A stretch of 12,938 nucleotides of DNA, from assembly GCA_963592385.1 (NCBI GenBank), contig CAVAWX010000055.1, positions 1-12,938 of the forward strand. Reading direction: 5' to 3'. Of this stretch, positions 1 to 8,125 are shown one piece after another. How positions within the stretch are numbered: the stretch's first letter is position 1; each line of letters starts with the position of its first letter. Source of the stretch: CAVAWX01 sp963592385 (GTDB taxonomy: Bacteria; Actinomycetota; Coriobacteriia; Coriobacteriales; QAMH01). The notes below the pieces were generated by a model, which saw only the letters and a program-made list of their open reading frames with translations, was not told the DNA's origin and searched no databases. The position numbers were made by a program, and so were the translations under genes.

Positions 1-361
1 CCTCGGAGGTGCCGTGGTAGATGGGCAGATTCACCGATATCTTAGGGATGGAGATGTGGCCCATCAGGCCGCTGCCGTTCAGGTCGAGCACCTGGTAGTA
101 GTTGTCGGCCATGACCATGCCCGAACCCTCGATGAAGGGGTCGTGCACGGGGTTGCCGTAGAGGTTCTCGTTGTATTCGACGGCTTCGGCCCACGCCGCC
201 TCGAGGTCTTTTTCGGAGGTGTTCGAGACGGTCTCGTCGTAGCTTTCCGTCACTTGGACGGCGGCGCGCTCGAACAGCCAGCTGGCCACGTGGGGGTAGG
301 CCAGCAGGCACAAGCCCGCAAGCATGACCACGACCAAGAACAGCTTGCGCATCGCAGGCAT
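1..361 (-). CDS. Class C (pilin-polymerising) sortase, N-terminal part, cut by window edge
   Basis: Only the first 120 codons are in the window; the catalytic His, Cys and Arg lie beyond the left edge. Translation from 361 starts MPAMRKLFLVVVMLAG and has a membrane segment at about residues 7-28. Then come a helical acidic stretch and NPVHDPFIEGSG, whose DPF (residues 74-76) matches the lid motif of class C sortases. The sequence ends with GHISIPKISVNLPIYHGTSE, the typical start of the sortase beta-barrel. The start at 361 has AAGGAGG eight bases upstream; a second Met at 352 is possible. Family knowledge: class C sortases sit in the membrane and link pilin subunits by joining the Thr of an LPxTG-type signal to a pilin lysine. 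It lies directly downstream of two pilin-type genes on the same strand, so it is very likely their polymerase. A terminator separates it from the major pilin, so its expression may be lower. Confidence in the class is high from the DPF lid and context. Confidence 0.88.
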   Translation of the reverse strand, partial: MPAMRKLFLVVVMLAGLCLLAYPHVASWLFERAAVQVTESYDETVSNTSEKDLEAAWAEAVEYNENLYGNPVHDPFIEGSGMVMADNYYQVLDLNGSGLMGHISIPKISVNLPIYHGTSE

Positions 362-396
362 CGGGGCGCCTCCTTTCTACAAAAGCGACGGACATG

Positions 397-428
397 AAAA
401 AGGGCGGGCACTAATCGCATGCCCGCCC
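397..428 (-). terminator. Rho-independent terminator after the major pilin gene
   Basis: On the minus strand a 9-bp perfect stem (GGGCGGGCA paired with TGCCCGCCC, positions 420-428 and 402-410) encloses a 9-base loop and is followed by five T residues (401-397). It lies 29 bases beyond the pilin stop codon and upstream of the sortase ribosome-binding site. It probably reduces read-through from the abundant pilin message into the sortase gene. Confidence 0.85.
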
Positions 429-457
429 CCTTTCGGCGCTTGCCGCCGCAGCGCGCG

Positions 458-2227
458 CTAGCGCTGCTCGTGCGCGCCTTTCTTCTTGCGGGAGGCCGCG
501 ACAAACGCGACGGCCGCACCGCCGATGAGCACGACGCCTGCCAGGGTGAGCAGGACGGTGCCCATGCCGCCCGTCAGGGGCAGGGTGAACTCGTTGGTGT
601 TCGTGATGTCCTTGTAAACGGTCCAGTTCTTGGCTGCGGTGGAGTCAGTCGCGGTGAACGCAATCTCGAAGGGGGCGGCCGGCAGGTTGTAGCCCTCCGG
701 CGCCTGGGTCTCGACCAGCCAGTAGGAGCAGTAGGTCTTCGTCTCCGTGTAGGTGCCGTCGTTCGCCTTTTGGATGGTGGAGGTGTAGTCCTCGATGCCG
801 TCGAAGGTCACGACGCCAGTCGTCGCCGCCGAGGTCTCCTCCCAGTCCGTGGCGGTTGCCCAGCGGCTATCGGAGGGGTCGACCACGGCGCCGTCGGTCG
901 TCTTGCGCAGGTAGTTGCCAGCCTCGGCGTTGGCCTTCGTGTCGGCGATCTTGAACTTCGCGCCAGAGAGGGTCGTGTTCGTGTTCGAAGCGTCCTTCTT
1001 CGTGATGGAGATGTGCGCCGTGTGCACGACGGGGTCGGGGTTCGGGTTGTCGGGATTGTCCGGATCGGGGTCCGGGCCGGTCGGCACGTCGGGGTTGAAG
1101 CCGTCCGTCGACTTCTTGGTCTTTTCCTGGCCGAACTTGTTCGTGAAGTTCACATAGCCGGTGTTCTCGATCTTGGTCGCGGTCTTCTCGAGGACCTTCG
1201 AGTTCACCGTGGCGTCCAGCTCGACGCGCAGCCTCGTGTAGCCGGCGTTGTAGAGGGCGATGCGGCCGGCCTGGGTGAAGTCGATCTTCGCGGTGTTGTT
1301 GGCCTCGAGCGTCACGTTGTAGCCGGAAGTGATGGACGTGCCACCCGTCGCCGGGTCGTCGCTCGCCGAAAGGCCGTAGACCTTCACGCTGCTCTGGACG
1401 AAGGTGAGCGCCTCGTCGAGCGTATCGGTGACGGCGTAGCTGATATTGCTGTCCTCCGCGAGCAGGTTGCTGGTCGTGGCAGGGGTGACGGGGGTGCCGT
1501 CGGCATTGGTGGAGTAGGCCACCACGCCGGTGGGCACGGTCGGGACGATGGAGTAGTGCACGGTATCGCCCACGTTCACGGCGCTGCCGTTCTGCGTCTT
1601 GTTGCCCGCGTTGTCGCTACCCACGGTCAGGAACTTGTTCACGTACATGACCTGGTTTTTCGGGTACACGTGCACGTCGCTGATCCAGCCGTTGCCGGCG
1701 GTATTGGTCATGGGCACGGCCACCACGAAGTTGTCCGCAGGCTCGGCCACCTTGTCGCTTGGCCGCTCGACCACGAGGTAGACGCCCTGGGCCAAGTTGG
1801 AGGCCGTCGCCTTGCCGTCCGTGCCGGTCGTCACGCTGGACGTGGAAGCCGCCGACACCGTGAAGCTCGCGTTGTCGGCATCGGTGAGCGTCGTGCCGGA
1901 CAGGCGGTAGGGCGCCTTGCTCGGGTAGTCGCCGTTGGCGTTGGCCGCCACCTTGTAGATGTTGAAGGTGACGCCGGACAGCGCCGTGAACGACCCGTCG
2001 ACCGTGACCTCGGTGCCGTCGTTGGCGCCGCCTATCTTGCTCATGTCCTCGGCTGCGTACTTGTGGATGGTGAGGCTGCCCGTGCTGGGCGGCAGCGAGT
2101 CGTTCTCCGGGGGGTCTTCCGGCAGCGCGAGCGCCGCCACCGCAGGTACGCACACGGCCACCAGCGCCAGCGCCACGAGCGCCGCGACGATGCCGCGCAG
2201 CCTCCCCTTGCTTTTCACATTCTCCAT
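458..2227 (-). CDS. Major (shaft) pilin, SpaA-type isopeptide-forming, LPLTG-anchored
   Basis: This 589-residue surface protein has every mark of a sortase-polymerised shaft pilin. The signal peptide is residues 1 to about 34 (basic start, hydrophobic 12-32, likely cut after ALA). An N-terminal pilin domain starts at SLTIHKYA. The pilin motif WISDVHVYPK at 181-190 fits WxxxVxVYPK exactly, so K190 is the predicted cross-linking lysine. A middle domain follows (about 195-375), then a Pro/Asp-rich linker (379-400) and a C-terminal SpaA domain. The latter has ITKKDA at 408-413 and an E-box YWLVETQAPEGY at 502-513 with E506 as the isopeptide catalyst. The sorting signal is LPLTG at 549-553, then a membrane segment and an RKKK tail. 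The start at 2227 has AAAGGA and AGGGG just upstream. Family knowledge: such subunits are joined covalently by a class C sortase, and one is encoded downstream. The large adhesin gene lies upstream, 160 bases away. Confidence 0.93.
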   Translation of the reverse strand: MENVKSKGRLRGIVAALVALALVAVCVPAVAALALPEDPPENDSLPPSTGSLTIHKYAAEDMSKIGGANDGTEVTVDGSFTALSGVTFNIYKVAANANGDYPSKAPYRLSGTTLTDADNASFTVSAASTSSVTTGTDGKATASNLAQGVYLVVERPSDKVAEPADNFVVAVPMTNTAGNGWISDVHVYPKNQVMYVNKFLTVGSDNAGNKTQNGSAVNVGDTVHYSIVPTVPTGVVAYSTNADGTPVTPATTSNLLAEDSNISYAVTDTLDEALTFVQSSVKVYGLSASDDPATGGTSITSGYNVTLEANNTAKIDFTQAGRIALYNAGYTRLRVELDATVNSKVLEKTATKIENTGYVNFTNKFGQEKTKKSTDGFNPDVPTGPDPDPDNPDNPNPDPVVHTAHISITKKDASNTNTTLSGAKFKIADTKANAEAGNYLRKTTDGAVVDPSDSRWATATDWEETSAATTGVVTFDGIEDYTSTIQKANDGTYTETKTYCSYWLVETQAPEGYNLPAAPFEIAFTATDSTAAKNWTVYKDITNTNEFTLPLTGGMGTVLLTLAGVVLIGGAAVAFVAASRKKKGAHEQR

Positions 2228-2304
2228 TTCCCCTGTCCTTTCCTTTCGTGCAGCGTCCCCTTCAGCCGCGCTACAGAGTTCCTAAGTTTACCGCACAACG
2301 CACT

Positions 2305-2345
2305 TGGGCGTTTCACGATTTTCACGTTTCCGCACGCAACGCCCA
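2305..2345. repeat. Inverted repeat between adhesin and major pilin genes
   Basis: Eight-base arms TGGGCGTT (2305-2312) and AACGCCCA (2338-2345) are separated by 25 bases in the 160-bp gap between the two pilin-type genes. It could be a weak attenuator or a regulatory site that sets the ratio of tip to shaft subunits. There is no T tract, so a standard terminator is unlikely. I see no convincing promoter for the pilin gene in this gap. Confidence 0.35.
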
Positions 2346-2387
2346 CATGGCGACGCGGGAAAACGACGTGCTCTCTTCCTTACCACC

Positions 2388-5300
2388 TCATGCGCCACCC
2401 TCCTTCTTGCGCCGCGAAAACAGCCAACACACGCCGGCGGCGGCCACGAGGGCGGCACCGCACACGGTGAAGACGACGGTGCTCGCGCCGCCGGCGAGCG
2501 GCATGGCCCACTCCTTGTAGTTCGCCACGGAGTACGCGCCTGTCGCCTCGTCCTTCTTGAACGCCGGCGGCAGGTCGTCGCCTCGCGCCGTGATGGAGAT
2601 GGTGTGCGCGGTGGAGTCCGCCTCTATCAGCCATTGCCCGTGCGGCAGGCGATACCCGGCAGGCGCGGCGGTCTCCACCAGCATGTACTGGCCGGTTGCC
2701 AACGTCCCGAAATCCACGAGCCCGGTGCTTGCCGCCGACGTGGCAGTGGCGACCGGGTCGTCCACATCCCAGCAGCAGCCCGCGTCGTTTGAAGCCGTCT
2801 CCGAATGGTCGCCCGCCGCCGTATGCGTGGAATCGCCGCACGCGTACAGGGCAAAGCTCGCGCCTGCGAGCGGCGTCGCTCCGTCCTCGGCCGTCTTCAC
2901 GAACGAAAACGACGGGTCCTCCTCGACATAGAGGTCCAGGGTCACGTCGTATTGCATGTCGTTCACGTAGCCCGTCGTCGTCGAGATGCCCGTCGAGTCG
3001 CCACCGGCGCGCGCGCTCTGCGTCTCCCCCGGATACCCCGCGGCGCCCGACGAGTAGCTCGGCGCGTTCGCCAGCTTGTTCAGGCGCAGGTAGTAGTTGC
3101 CCGTCGTCGAGTCCTGCGCCACCGTGTAGCTGAGGCTCGCCGTCGTCTGCGTGGTCTTCTGCACGTACAGGTCGGTCCGCCCGTTCACGAGCTCGTAGCT
3201 GCTCGTGTAGTAGGGCAGGCTGCCCACGGTGAAGGTCTTGCCCGCGGGGTCTCCGCTCACCGTCGCCGTCCGCGTGACCGCGTTGTCCCCGCTGCCCGAC
3301 GAGAACGTGAGCTTTGCCGAGGTGACGTGCACCCCGTCGTTGTCCTTCCTCCAGGCGATGGTCGAGTTCTTGCCGTAGTCGATGCCGGTGGCCGACTTCG
3401 ACGCCACGGTGCCGCTCGAGACCGAGCAGTCGGGCGTGGACTCCGTGGAGCCGCCCGACGTGCTCAGGGTGTCCGCGGCGGTCCCCAGGTGCATGGCCGT
3501 CGCGTTCGCCGTGCCCGTGGCCGTGGAGTGCCACGCGTTCACCGTCGACGAGAACGACCACGGGTTCACCGTCACGTACTTGCTGTCGCTGCGGTAGCGC
3601 CCGTCGTTGGTCATCAGGTAGTAGGTGACCTGGTAGGTGCGCCCGAAGGAGACGTCGCTCCTGAACTGCGACTGCCCCGTCCACTTCTTGTCGGCGACCG
3701 TGCTCGTGCCCGCCGCCGTCACGTCCTCGATGACCTTGTCCTCGACATAGGCGCCGTCCGCCGTCTTCACGCAGCTGCCGTCGGCGTTTTGCTTCACGCG
3801 GCGTATGTCGGTGTAGATCTTCGGGTTGGCCGTCGACGCCATCGACCCGCTCAAGTCGGTGGCGGCGATATCGTAGAAGGCCGTCGAATCGGGGTATCCC
3901 GTGCGGTTGGCCTTCGACCAGGGCAGGTCGTCGTCCACCCCCGCGACCCTGTTGTCGATGCTGGTGTCGAGCATGGTCAAGACCACGTCGTCGCGGTGGT
4001 CGTACGTCCCCCCTTCGTCCACCGCCACGTCCGAGCCCGCCTCGACCGTCTCCATCACGCCGAGGCGTATGGGGCGCGTGGCGGCCTGGCCGCCCGAATA
4101 GCAGGTGATGTTCGCCCACTCCACGCCCGGGCGCTGCGGGGTGCCCACGTTGGTCGAGGCGTCGATGGAGATGGGCGCGCGTTCCTCGGAGACCGCGCCC
4201 GTGTCCTTGTTGGTGACCTGCACTTTCAGGCCGCCTGCCACCTGGAGGGAGATCTGCGCGCCCGCAGGCGAAGTGGAGGCGTTGTAGGGCGCGGTGGCCG
4301 AAGTGTTGCTGACGATGTCGCGCACCGTGTCGTAGGTGTATAGGCCTCCCTTGTAGCCCGCCGTCGAGGCAGACGTGTAGGCCGAGGTGGACGCGGAGCG
4401 CACGCCATCGTCGCCCCAGGCGTAGCCCTCCTCCCAGGTGTCGAGTATGACGGTGGATGTCGAGGCGAGCGAATAGGCTTTCGCGAGGTTGGCCAGTTCA
4501 GCGCTGCCCCAGTCCGTGCTGGCCGAGCTGGCGTTCGCGAACGCGGCCAGCTGCGGATAGTGGCCGCTCGCAAACGACCAATCGCTCGCAGAGGAAAAGC
4601 CCGTGAAGCCGGACGAGCCGCCCGAGCTGCCCGAGGCCAGGCCTGTGCCCTGCTTTCCCGTGGAGGTGAGCACGCCGGTGATGCCGTATGCGGAGCCGCT
4701 GTTGTCCTCGCCTGTGACCCACTCGCGCATGGCCGTCGTCTGCTTGTCGTAGAAGCAGTTCGTCAACGTCGAGCCGTCCATGGGGTTTCCTGACGAGAAG
4801 CCGCCGACCAGCTGCGAATTGTTCTCCATATCCACATCGAAATTTCCCACTTCGCCCGCCGCATAGCAGTTCGTGAAGTTGACTGCATTTGCGCGCGCAG
4901 ATGCTCCGTCGGGTACAAAAAACCCTCCCTGATATCCTCCGGAACTTAAAGCTGCTGATGAGCTGAGAGAACGCAAACCCACCAGGCAGGTGGAGTAGCA
5001 TCTAGTCATATTCAGAACTCGACTGTTGCCATTCCACGTGAACCCGGCGATTCTCTGGAACCCCTCCAATTTGCCTGAGGAAAAGCAGTCGCTTGCATAG
5101 TTGATGGCAAGACCGTTAAACCCTCCAACGTTATACGATCCGTACATTTCGTTGACTGCAAAGCTTCTGGTGACCGTTATTTCTCCTCCCGCCATGCACG
5201 ACATGAACGCGGCAGAGTGGGTACCTATCGAGCAAATAATGTTGTCTGCGGTAAAACATCGGTCGACGCTTGCCCCGCCAGCCATACCGAGACCAAAAGG

Positions 5301-7931
5301 ATTCACATGACTCATGCCATACATGCTGTTTTCTCGCACGGAGCAACGGGAAAAACTTACATTCGAACTGTTGTTGTTCATATTGGCAAAGAGGGAGACG
5401 GCAAGAATCGAGCGAACGATGCCAGATGTGTCAGAGCAGTTTTTGTTGACTTCGTCGACGGCTATAGATCGAGAGTTTCTCACGTGCACGTTTGTGAAGT
5501 TTGCCGCCACAACCGGCGAGGAGTTTTTCGCAACACAGAGCAAGCCGAAGTGGCGATAAGTTCTCGTTGTGTCGCCAACCAACTTGATAGCTGTTTGGCA
5601 ATGCGCCATTGTGAGGTTTTTCACGTAGATGTTGTATGTGCCTGCACTCGGAATACTCACGTATAGAAATTGCGACAGCGCAGCACGCGGGTACGTAGCG
5701 GAATCCAAATCCTCGATACCCATGTTCCCCGTCTCCGCATCGTAATCGGGGTCGTAGTACATCGTCGCATTGCAGATGGTCTTGCCGTTTCCGTCGAGGG
5801 TAAAGCTTTTGTCTGAAATCGTCACCTGCTCCCATCTCTGCGCCGTCCCGTTCAAGTCTATGTCGCGCTGCAATTTGACGGTATCGCCCGACGTGAGGTT
5901 CTCAAGCGCGTAGCGCAGCTGCTCGCCGGAGTAGACATTCCATGTGGCGCTCGAGCGCACGGGGTACGCCAAGGCGTCCGTACTTGCCGTGCCCGACTTC
6001 GACGACGAGCTGCCGCTCCACGCGGCCAGCGCCCCCGGCACCTCCGCCCACTCCATATCCGTACCGCAGCGGTTCAGATATAAGGAGTTGACGTAGCTCA
6101 CCCATGCGGCGCTCGTCGTGACTTTATCTCCTTCCACTGGTTTCGCATATGCGCAAAACGTCATCCCCTCGCTCACGGAGCTGGGAATGTTTTCCTGTAT
6201 GAACTTCTCGAACACGGCATCCTGCGCGCCCGCTGCCGCCTTCGCCTCTTTTGCCGCGAACAGCGACGCCACGGCGTCTGCGGCGTCGTGCAGCGCGCTC
6301 GCCGCCGCATCGAATATGCCCTGCTCCTCCTCGACGACGGCGATTTGCCCGAGGGCCGCGTAGGGGGTCTGCCCCGCCTCCTGGGCGGCCACGATGCGCT
6401 CCGCCTCGTCTTTTGCCATGTACGAGGTGGTGGCACCGCTGGAATCCGCGGCCTCGTCGGAGGCGCCCGCACCCGCCGCCGTCGCCGCGCTTACGTTCGC
6501 GGCGGCAAACGCGTCGCGCTCCTTGGAGATTTTCACCACGTCCTGCCCGTAGAGCGGGCAGTCGATGTTGGCGGGGTCGTGCACGTGCGAGTAGGCGCCC
6601 GGCACCGTCTCCATCTCTTCGCCCAGCTCCTCGCCCGCCTCGCCTGTCTGCGTGACGGGCACCTCCACTTCCTCGCGGCACATGCACTCGACGGGGCTGT
6701 AGCAGGGACAGTCGCTGCGGTGCGCCCAGGGGAAGTTCGCCGCGTCGATCGGGCCGCCGTCCTCGGCGCAATGGCAGCCCTCCCCCGCAGACTCGACGTA
6801 CGCGGGGCAATCGAGCGCATGCTCGCGGGCAGGGGCGCCGTCTGCCCCGCAGCTGCATTCCCGCGCATTCGCGTCGGCATCCGCATCAGCCGCGGCATCG
6901 TCTGCCGCCGCCTCGACGCCTTCGCCTCCGGCATCTTCACCCGCCGTCGCATCTGCCACGGCAGCGTCTGCGGCCTCGCCTGCTCCCTCCTCCACCTCGT
7001 TTTCAATGTCGGCGATGGCGGCGTCCACATCCGCGTCCGCGCCCAGCTCCTCCACCCCTTCCACGTGCTCCGCGCAGCTGTCTTCGTCGTGCAGGGGGCA
7101 ATTCTCGGCATGTTCTTGCGCATCGTCGCCCGCGCCGCAGGTGCAGCTCTGCGCTTCCTGGACGACGACCTGCGCCCGTGGCGTGGTGCTGCTGGTGTAG
7201 GCGGAATCCACCACGGCGCCGTCTATGTAGTAGGTGCCCGTCGCGGAGAGGTCGAGGCCCGCGGCGTCCCACGAGACGGACACGTCGACGACGGAGGCGG
7301 TGGGGGTGCCGCTCTCGTCGCAGGCAAACCACGCGGCCGCGCCGCCGCCCATGGTGCCGTAGACGCGATAGGCCACCTCGCCCACCGTGTTCGTCTCTTT
7401 GCCGTCCGCGTCGCGGCCCGCATAGGTGATGTAGTAGATGACGCGCTCGCCGTTCTCGTAGCGCGTCGCGGCGTCGCTGGGCGCGACGTAGCCGTACCAG
7501 TAGTAGTCGTAGCTCTCGTAGCCGTCCGAGCTGTCGGCTGTGGGCTGCACCTGCTCGAAGCCGGCGGATTTCTGGGCGTCGGTCAGGGGGACGAGAGCGC
7601 GCNNNNNNNNNNCGACCACGACGCTTGCCTGCGGGTCGAGGCGCTCGAAGCGCTGTATGGCGCACGGCCACTCGACGGCGGCCAGCGCGGCGGGCAGCAC
7701 GCCGCCCGCGAGCGCGACGCTCACGACGACGGCAACGACCTTCGCCGCACGGGTGCGCAGCACGCAGCGCATGCGGGGCGAGCGAAGGCATCGCGTGAAA
7801 AACGCGCCCGCAGAGGGCGCGGCGGCTTCACCAGGCGCGTGCTTTGCGCGGGGACGGCGCTTTAGGCGGCGAGGGCGAAGATCAGGCTGTGAAGGACCCC
7901 CCCCCCCAGGCAATTTATTTTCAGACGGCAT
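2388..7931 (-). CDS. Giant cell-wall adhesin / putative tip pilin, phase-variable
   Basis: About 1847 residues, with 10 Ns inside (7603-7612) that keep frame as written. The start at 7931 is chosen because GAGGAG lies 6 bases upstream; the frame is open to 8021 but without a comparable site. Order of parts: a long basic leader with the poly-G tract, then a hydrophobic signal segment (about 63-85, AALAA). A Cys-rich region follows with four CxC...H...CP units (263-461) broken by an acidic Ala/Asp/Glu linker (290-357), then an Ala-rich helical stretch (about 505-580). Next is a beta-helix/GLUG-like region (about 660-1070; motifs such as NVGGFNGLA and NCYAAGEV). Long Ser/Thr-rich beta domains come next. 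A SpaA domain spans about 1672-1790, with an E-box at 1749-1760 (YMLVETAAPAGY), and the protein ends in MPLAGG (1810), a membrane segment and SRRKK. I find no WxxxVxVYPK pilin motif, which fits a tip subunit that ends the fibre. The ligand is unknown. Residues about 660-1030 are encoded by AT-richer DNA than the rest. Confidence 0.85.
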   Translation of the reverse strand: MPSENKLPGGGGPSQPDLRPRRLKRRPRAKHAPGEAAAPSAGAFFTRCLRSPRMRCVLRTRAAKVVAVVVSVALAGGVLPAALAAVEWPCAIQRFERLDPQASVVVXXXXRALVPLTDAQKSAGFEQVQPTADSSDGYESYDYYWYGYVAPSDAATRYENGERVIYYITYAGRDADGKETNTVGEVAYRVYGTMGGGAAAWFACDESGTPTASVVDVSVSWDAAGLDLSATGTYYIDGAVVDSAYTSSTTPRAQVVVQEAQSCTCGAGDDAQEHAENCPLHDEDSCAEHVEGVEELGADADVDAAIADIENEVEEGAGEAADAAVADATAGEDAGGEGVEAAADDAAADADADANARECSCGADGAPAREHALDCPAYVESAGEGCHCAEDGGPIDAANFPWAHRSDCPCYSPVECMCREEVEVPVTQTGEAGEELGEEMETVPGAYSHVHDPANIDCPLYGQDVVKISKERDAFAAANVSAATAAGAGASDEAADSSGATTSYMAKDEAERIVAAQEAGQTPYAALGQIAVVEEEQGIFDAAASALHDAADAVASLFAAKEAKAAAGAQDAVFEKFIQENIPSSVSEGMTFCAYAKPVEGDKVTTSAAWVSYVNSLYLNRCGTDMEWAEVPGALAAWSGSSSSKSGTASTDALAYPVRSSATWNVYSGEQLRYALENLTSGDTVKLQRDIDLNGTAQRWEQVTISDKSFTLDGNGKTICNATMYYDPDYDAETGNMGIEDLDSATYPRAALSQFLYVSIPSAGTYNIYVKNLTMAHCQTAIKLVGDTTRTYRHFGLLCVAKNSSPVVAANFTNVHVRNSRSIAVDEVNKNCSDTSGIVRSILAVSLFANMNNNSSNVSFSRCSVRENSMYGMSHVNPFGLGMAGGASVDRCFTADNIICSIGTHSAAFMSCMAGGEITVTRSFAVNEMYGSYNVGGFNGLAINYASDCFSSGKLEGFQRIAGFTWNGNSRVLNMTRCYSTCLVGLRSLSSSAALSSGGYQGGFFVPDGASARANAVNFTNCYAAGEVGNFDVDMENNSQLVGGFSSGNPMDGSTLTNCFYDKQTTAMREWVTGEDNSGSAYGITGVLTSTGKQGTGLASGSSGGSSGFTGFSSASDWSFASGHYPQLAAFANASSASTDWGSAELANLAKAYSLASTSTVILDTWEEGYAWGDDGVRSASTSAYTSASTAGYKGGLYTYDTVRDIVSNTSATAPYNASTSPAGAQISLQVAGGLKVQVTNKDTGAVSEERAPISIDASTNVGTPQRPGVEWANITCYSGGQAATRPIRLGVMETVEAGSDVAVDEGGTYDHRDDVVLTMLDTSIDNRVAGVDDDLPWSKANRTGYPDSTAFYDIAATDLSGSMASTANPKIYTDIRRVKQNADGSCVKTADGAYVEDKVIEDVTAAGTSTVADKKWTGQSQFRSDVSFGRTYQVTYYLMTNDGRYRSDSKYVTVNPWSFSSTVNAWHSTATGTANATAMHLGTAADTLSTSGGSTESTPDCSVSSGTVASKSATGIDYGKNSTIAWRKDNDGVHVTSAKLTFSSGSGDNAVTRTATVSGDPAGKTFTVGSLPYYTSSYELVNGRTDLYVQKTTQTTASLSYTVAQDSTTGNYYLRLNKLANAPSYSSGAAGYPGETQSARAGGDSTGISTTTGYVNDMQYDVTLDLYVEEDPSFSFVKTAEDGATPLAGASFALYACGDSTHTAAGDHSETASNDAGCCWDVDDPVATATSAASTGLVDFGTLATGQYMLVETAAPAGYRLPHGQWLIEADSTAHTISITARGDDLPPAFKKDEATGAYSVANYKEWAMPLAGGASTVVFTVCGAALVAAAGVCWLFSRRKKEGGA
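7603..7612. other. Assembly gap (10 N) inside the adhesin gene
   Basis: Ten Ns interrupt the adhesin about 106 residues from its start, between QASVVV and RALVPL. The reading frame is the same on both sides if the gap is taken at face value, but 10 Ns is probably a placeholder. I see no duplicated flank here, so real sequence may be missing. Residues 107-110 and the numbering after them are therefore uncertain. Confidence 0.9.
7897..7907 (-). repeat. 11-base homopolymer (poly-G on coding strand), contingency tract
   Basis: Eleven consecutive C on the plus strand, read as 11 G in codons 8-12 of the adhesin (LPGGGGPS). With 11 G the frame is open. With 12 G the read continues GSFTA and stops at TGA. 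With 10 G it continues through VLHSLIFALAA and stops at TAA. Both off-states end long before the signal peptide. This is the arrangement of simple-repeat contingency loci that switch by slipped-strand mispairing. The tract is also a place where sequencing errors are common, so its true length in the organism needs raw reads. Confidence 0.75.
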
Positions 7932-7957
7932 GTCGTTCTCCTCGTCTCCCGCTTCGC

Positions 7958-8078
7958 CGGAGCGCCCGCTGCGGCGCCCTGTTTCACCTCGGGCACCCGT
8001 CGCGGCGCCCATCTTCACCAAAAACGCCTCGCGCGGCGCCCTACCTCATCCGAGCACCCTTGCGGCGCGTGCTTCACC
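7958..8078 (-). repeat. Four degenerate ~31-base tandem repeats in the adhesin leader
   Basis: On the minus strand, units at 8048-8078, 8020-8047, 7989-8019 and 7958-7988 are 31, 28, 31 and 31 bases long. Three begin GGTGAA, all contain a GCGCCGC core, and the core is followed by G-rich sequence. They lie between the candidate promoter and the ribosome-binding site. A similar unit (7803-7832) lies inside the coding region, so the repeats may be decayed coding sequence or a regulatory leader. Of the 7932-8445 stretch without a sure gene, this array, the promoter, the palindromic repeats and the tail remnant account for most. Confidence 0.5.
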
Positions 8079-8125
8079 GCACACATCCAGCGCGATGCCC
8101 GCTCAACTGCCGCTTGAAGGCGCCC

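Noticed and set aside
419..2470. Long plus-strand open frame (683 codons) opposite the major pilin
   Set aside because: It is the mirror of a GC-rich gene; the minus strand carries signal peptide, pilin motif, E-box and LPLTG, while this frame is Arg/Val/Gly-rich with no domain.
2805..4343. Plus-strand open frame of 512 codons opposite the adhesin
   Set aside because: Arg/Val/His-rich shadow frame caused by high GC at third positions of the adhesin; no recognisable motif.
6288..7865. Plus-strand open frame of 525 codons opposite the adhesin N-terminal part
   Set aside because: Shadow of the Cys/Ala-rich coding region; it even crosses the N gap, and has no domain or plausible start.
7932..8021. 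Longer adhesin start at 8021
   Set aside because: The frame is open, but the extra 30 residues are encoded by the leader tandem repeats and lack a good ribosome-binding site, while GAGGAG precedes the ATG at 7931.
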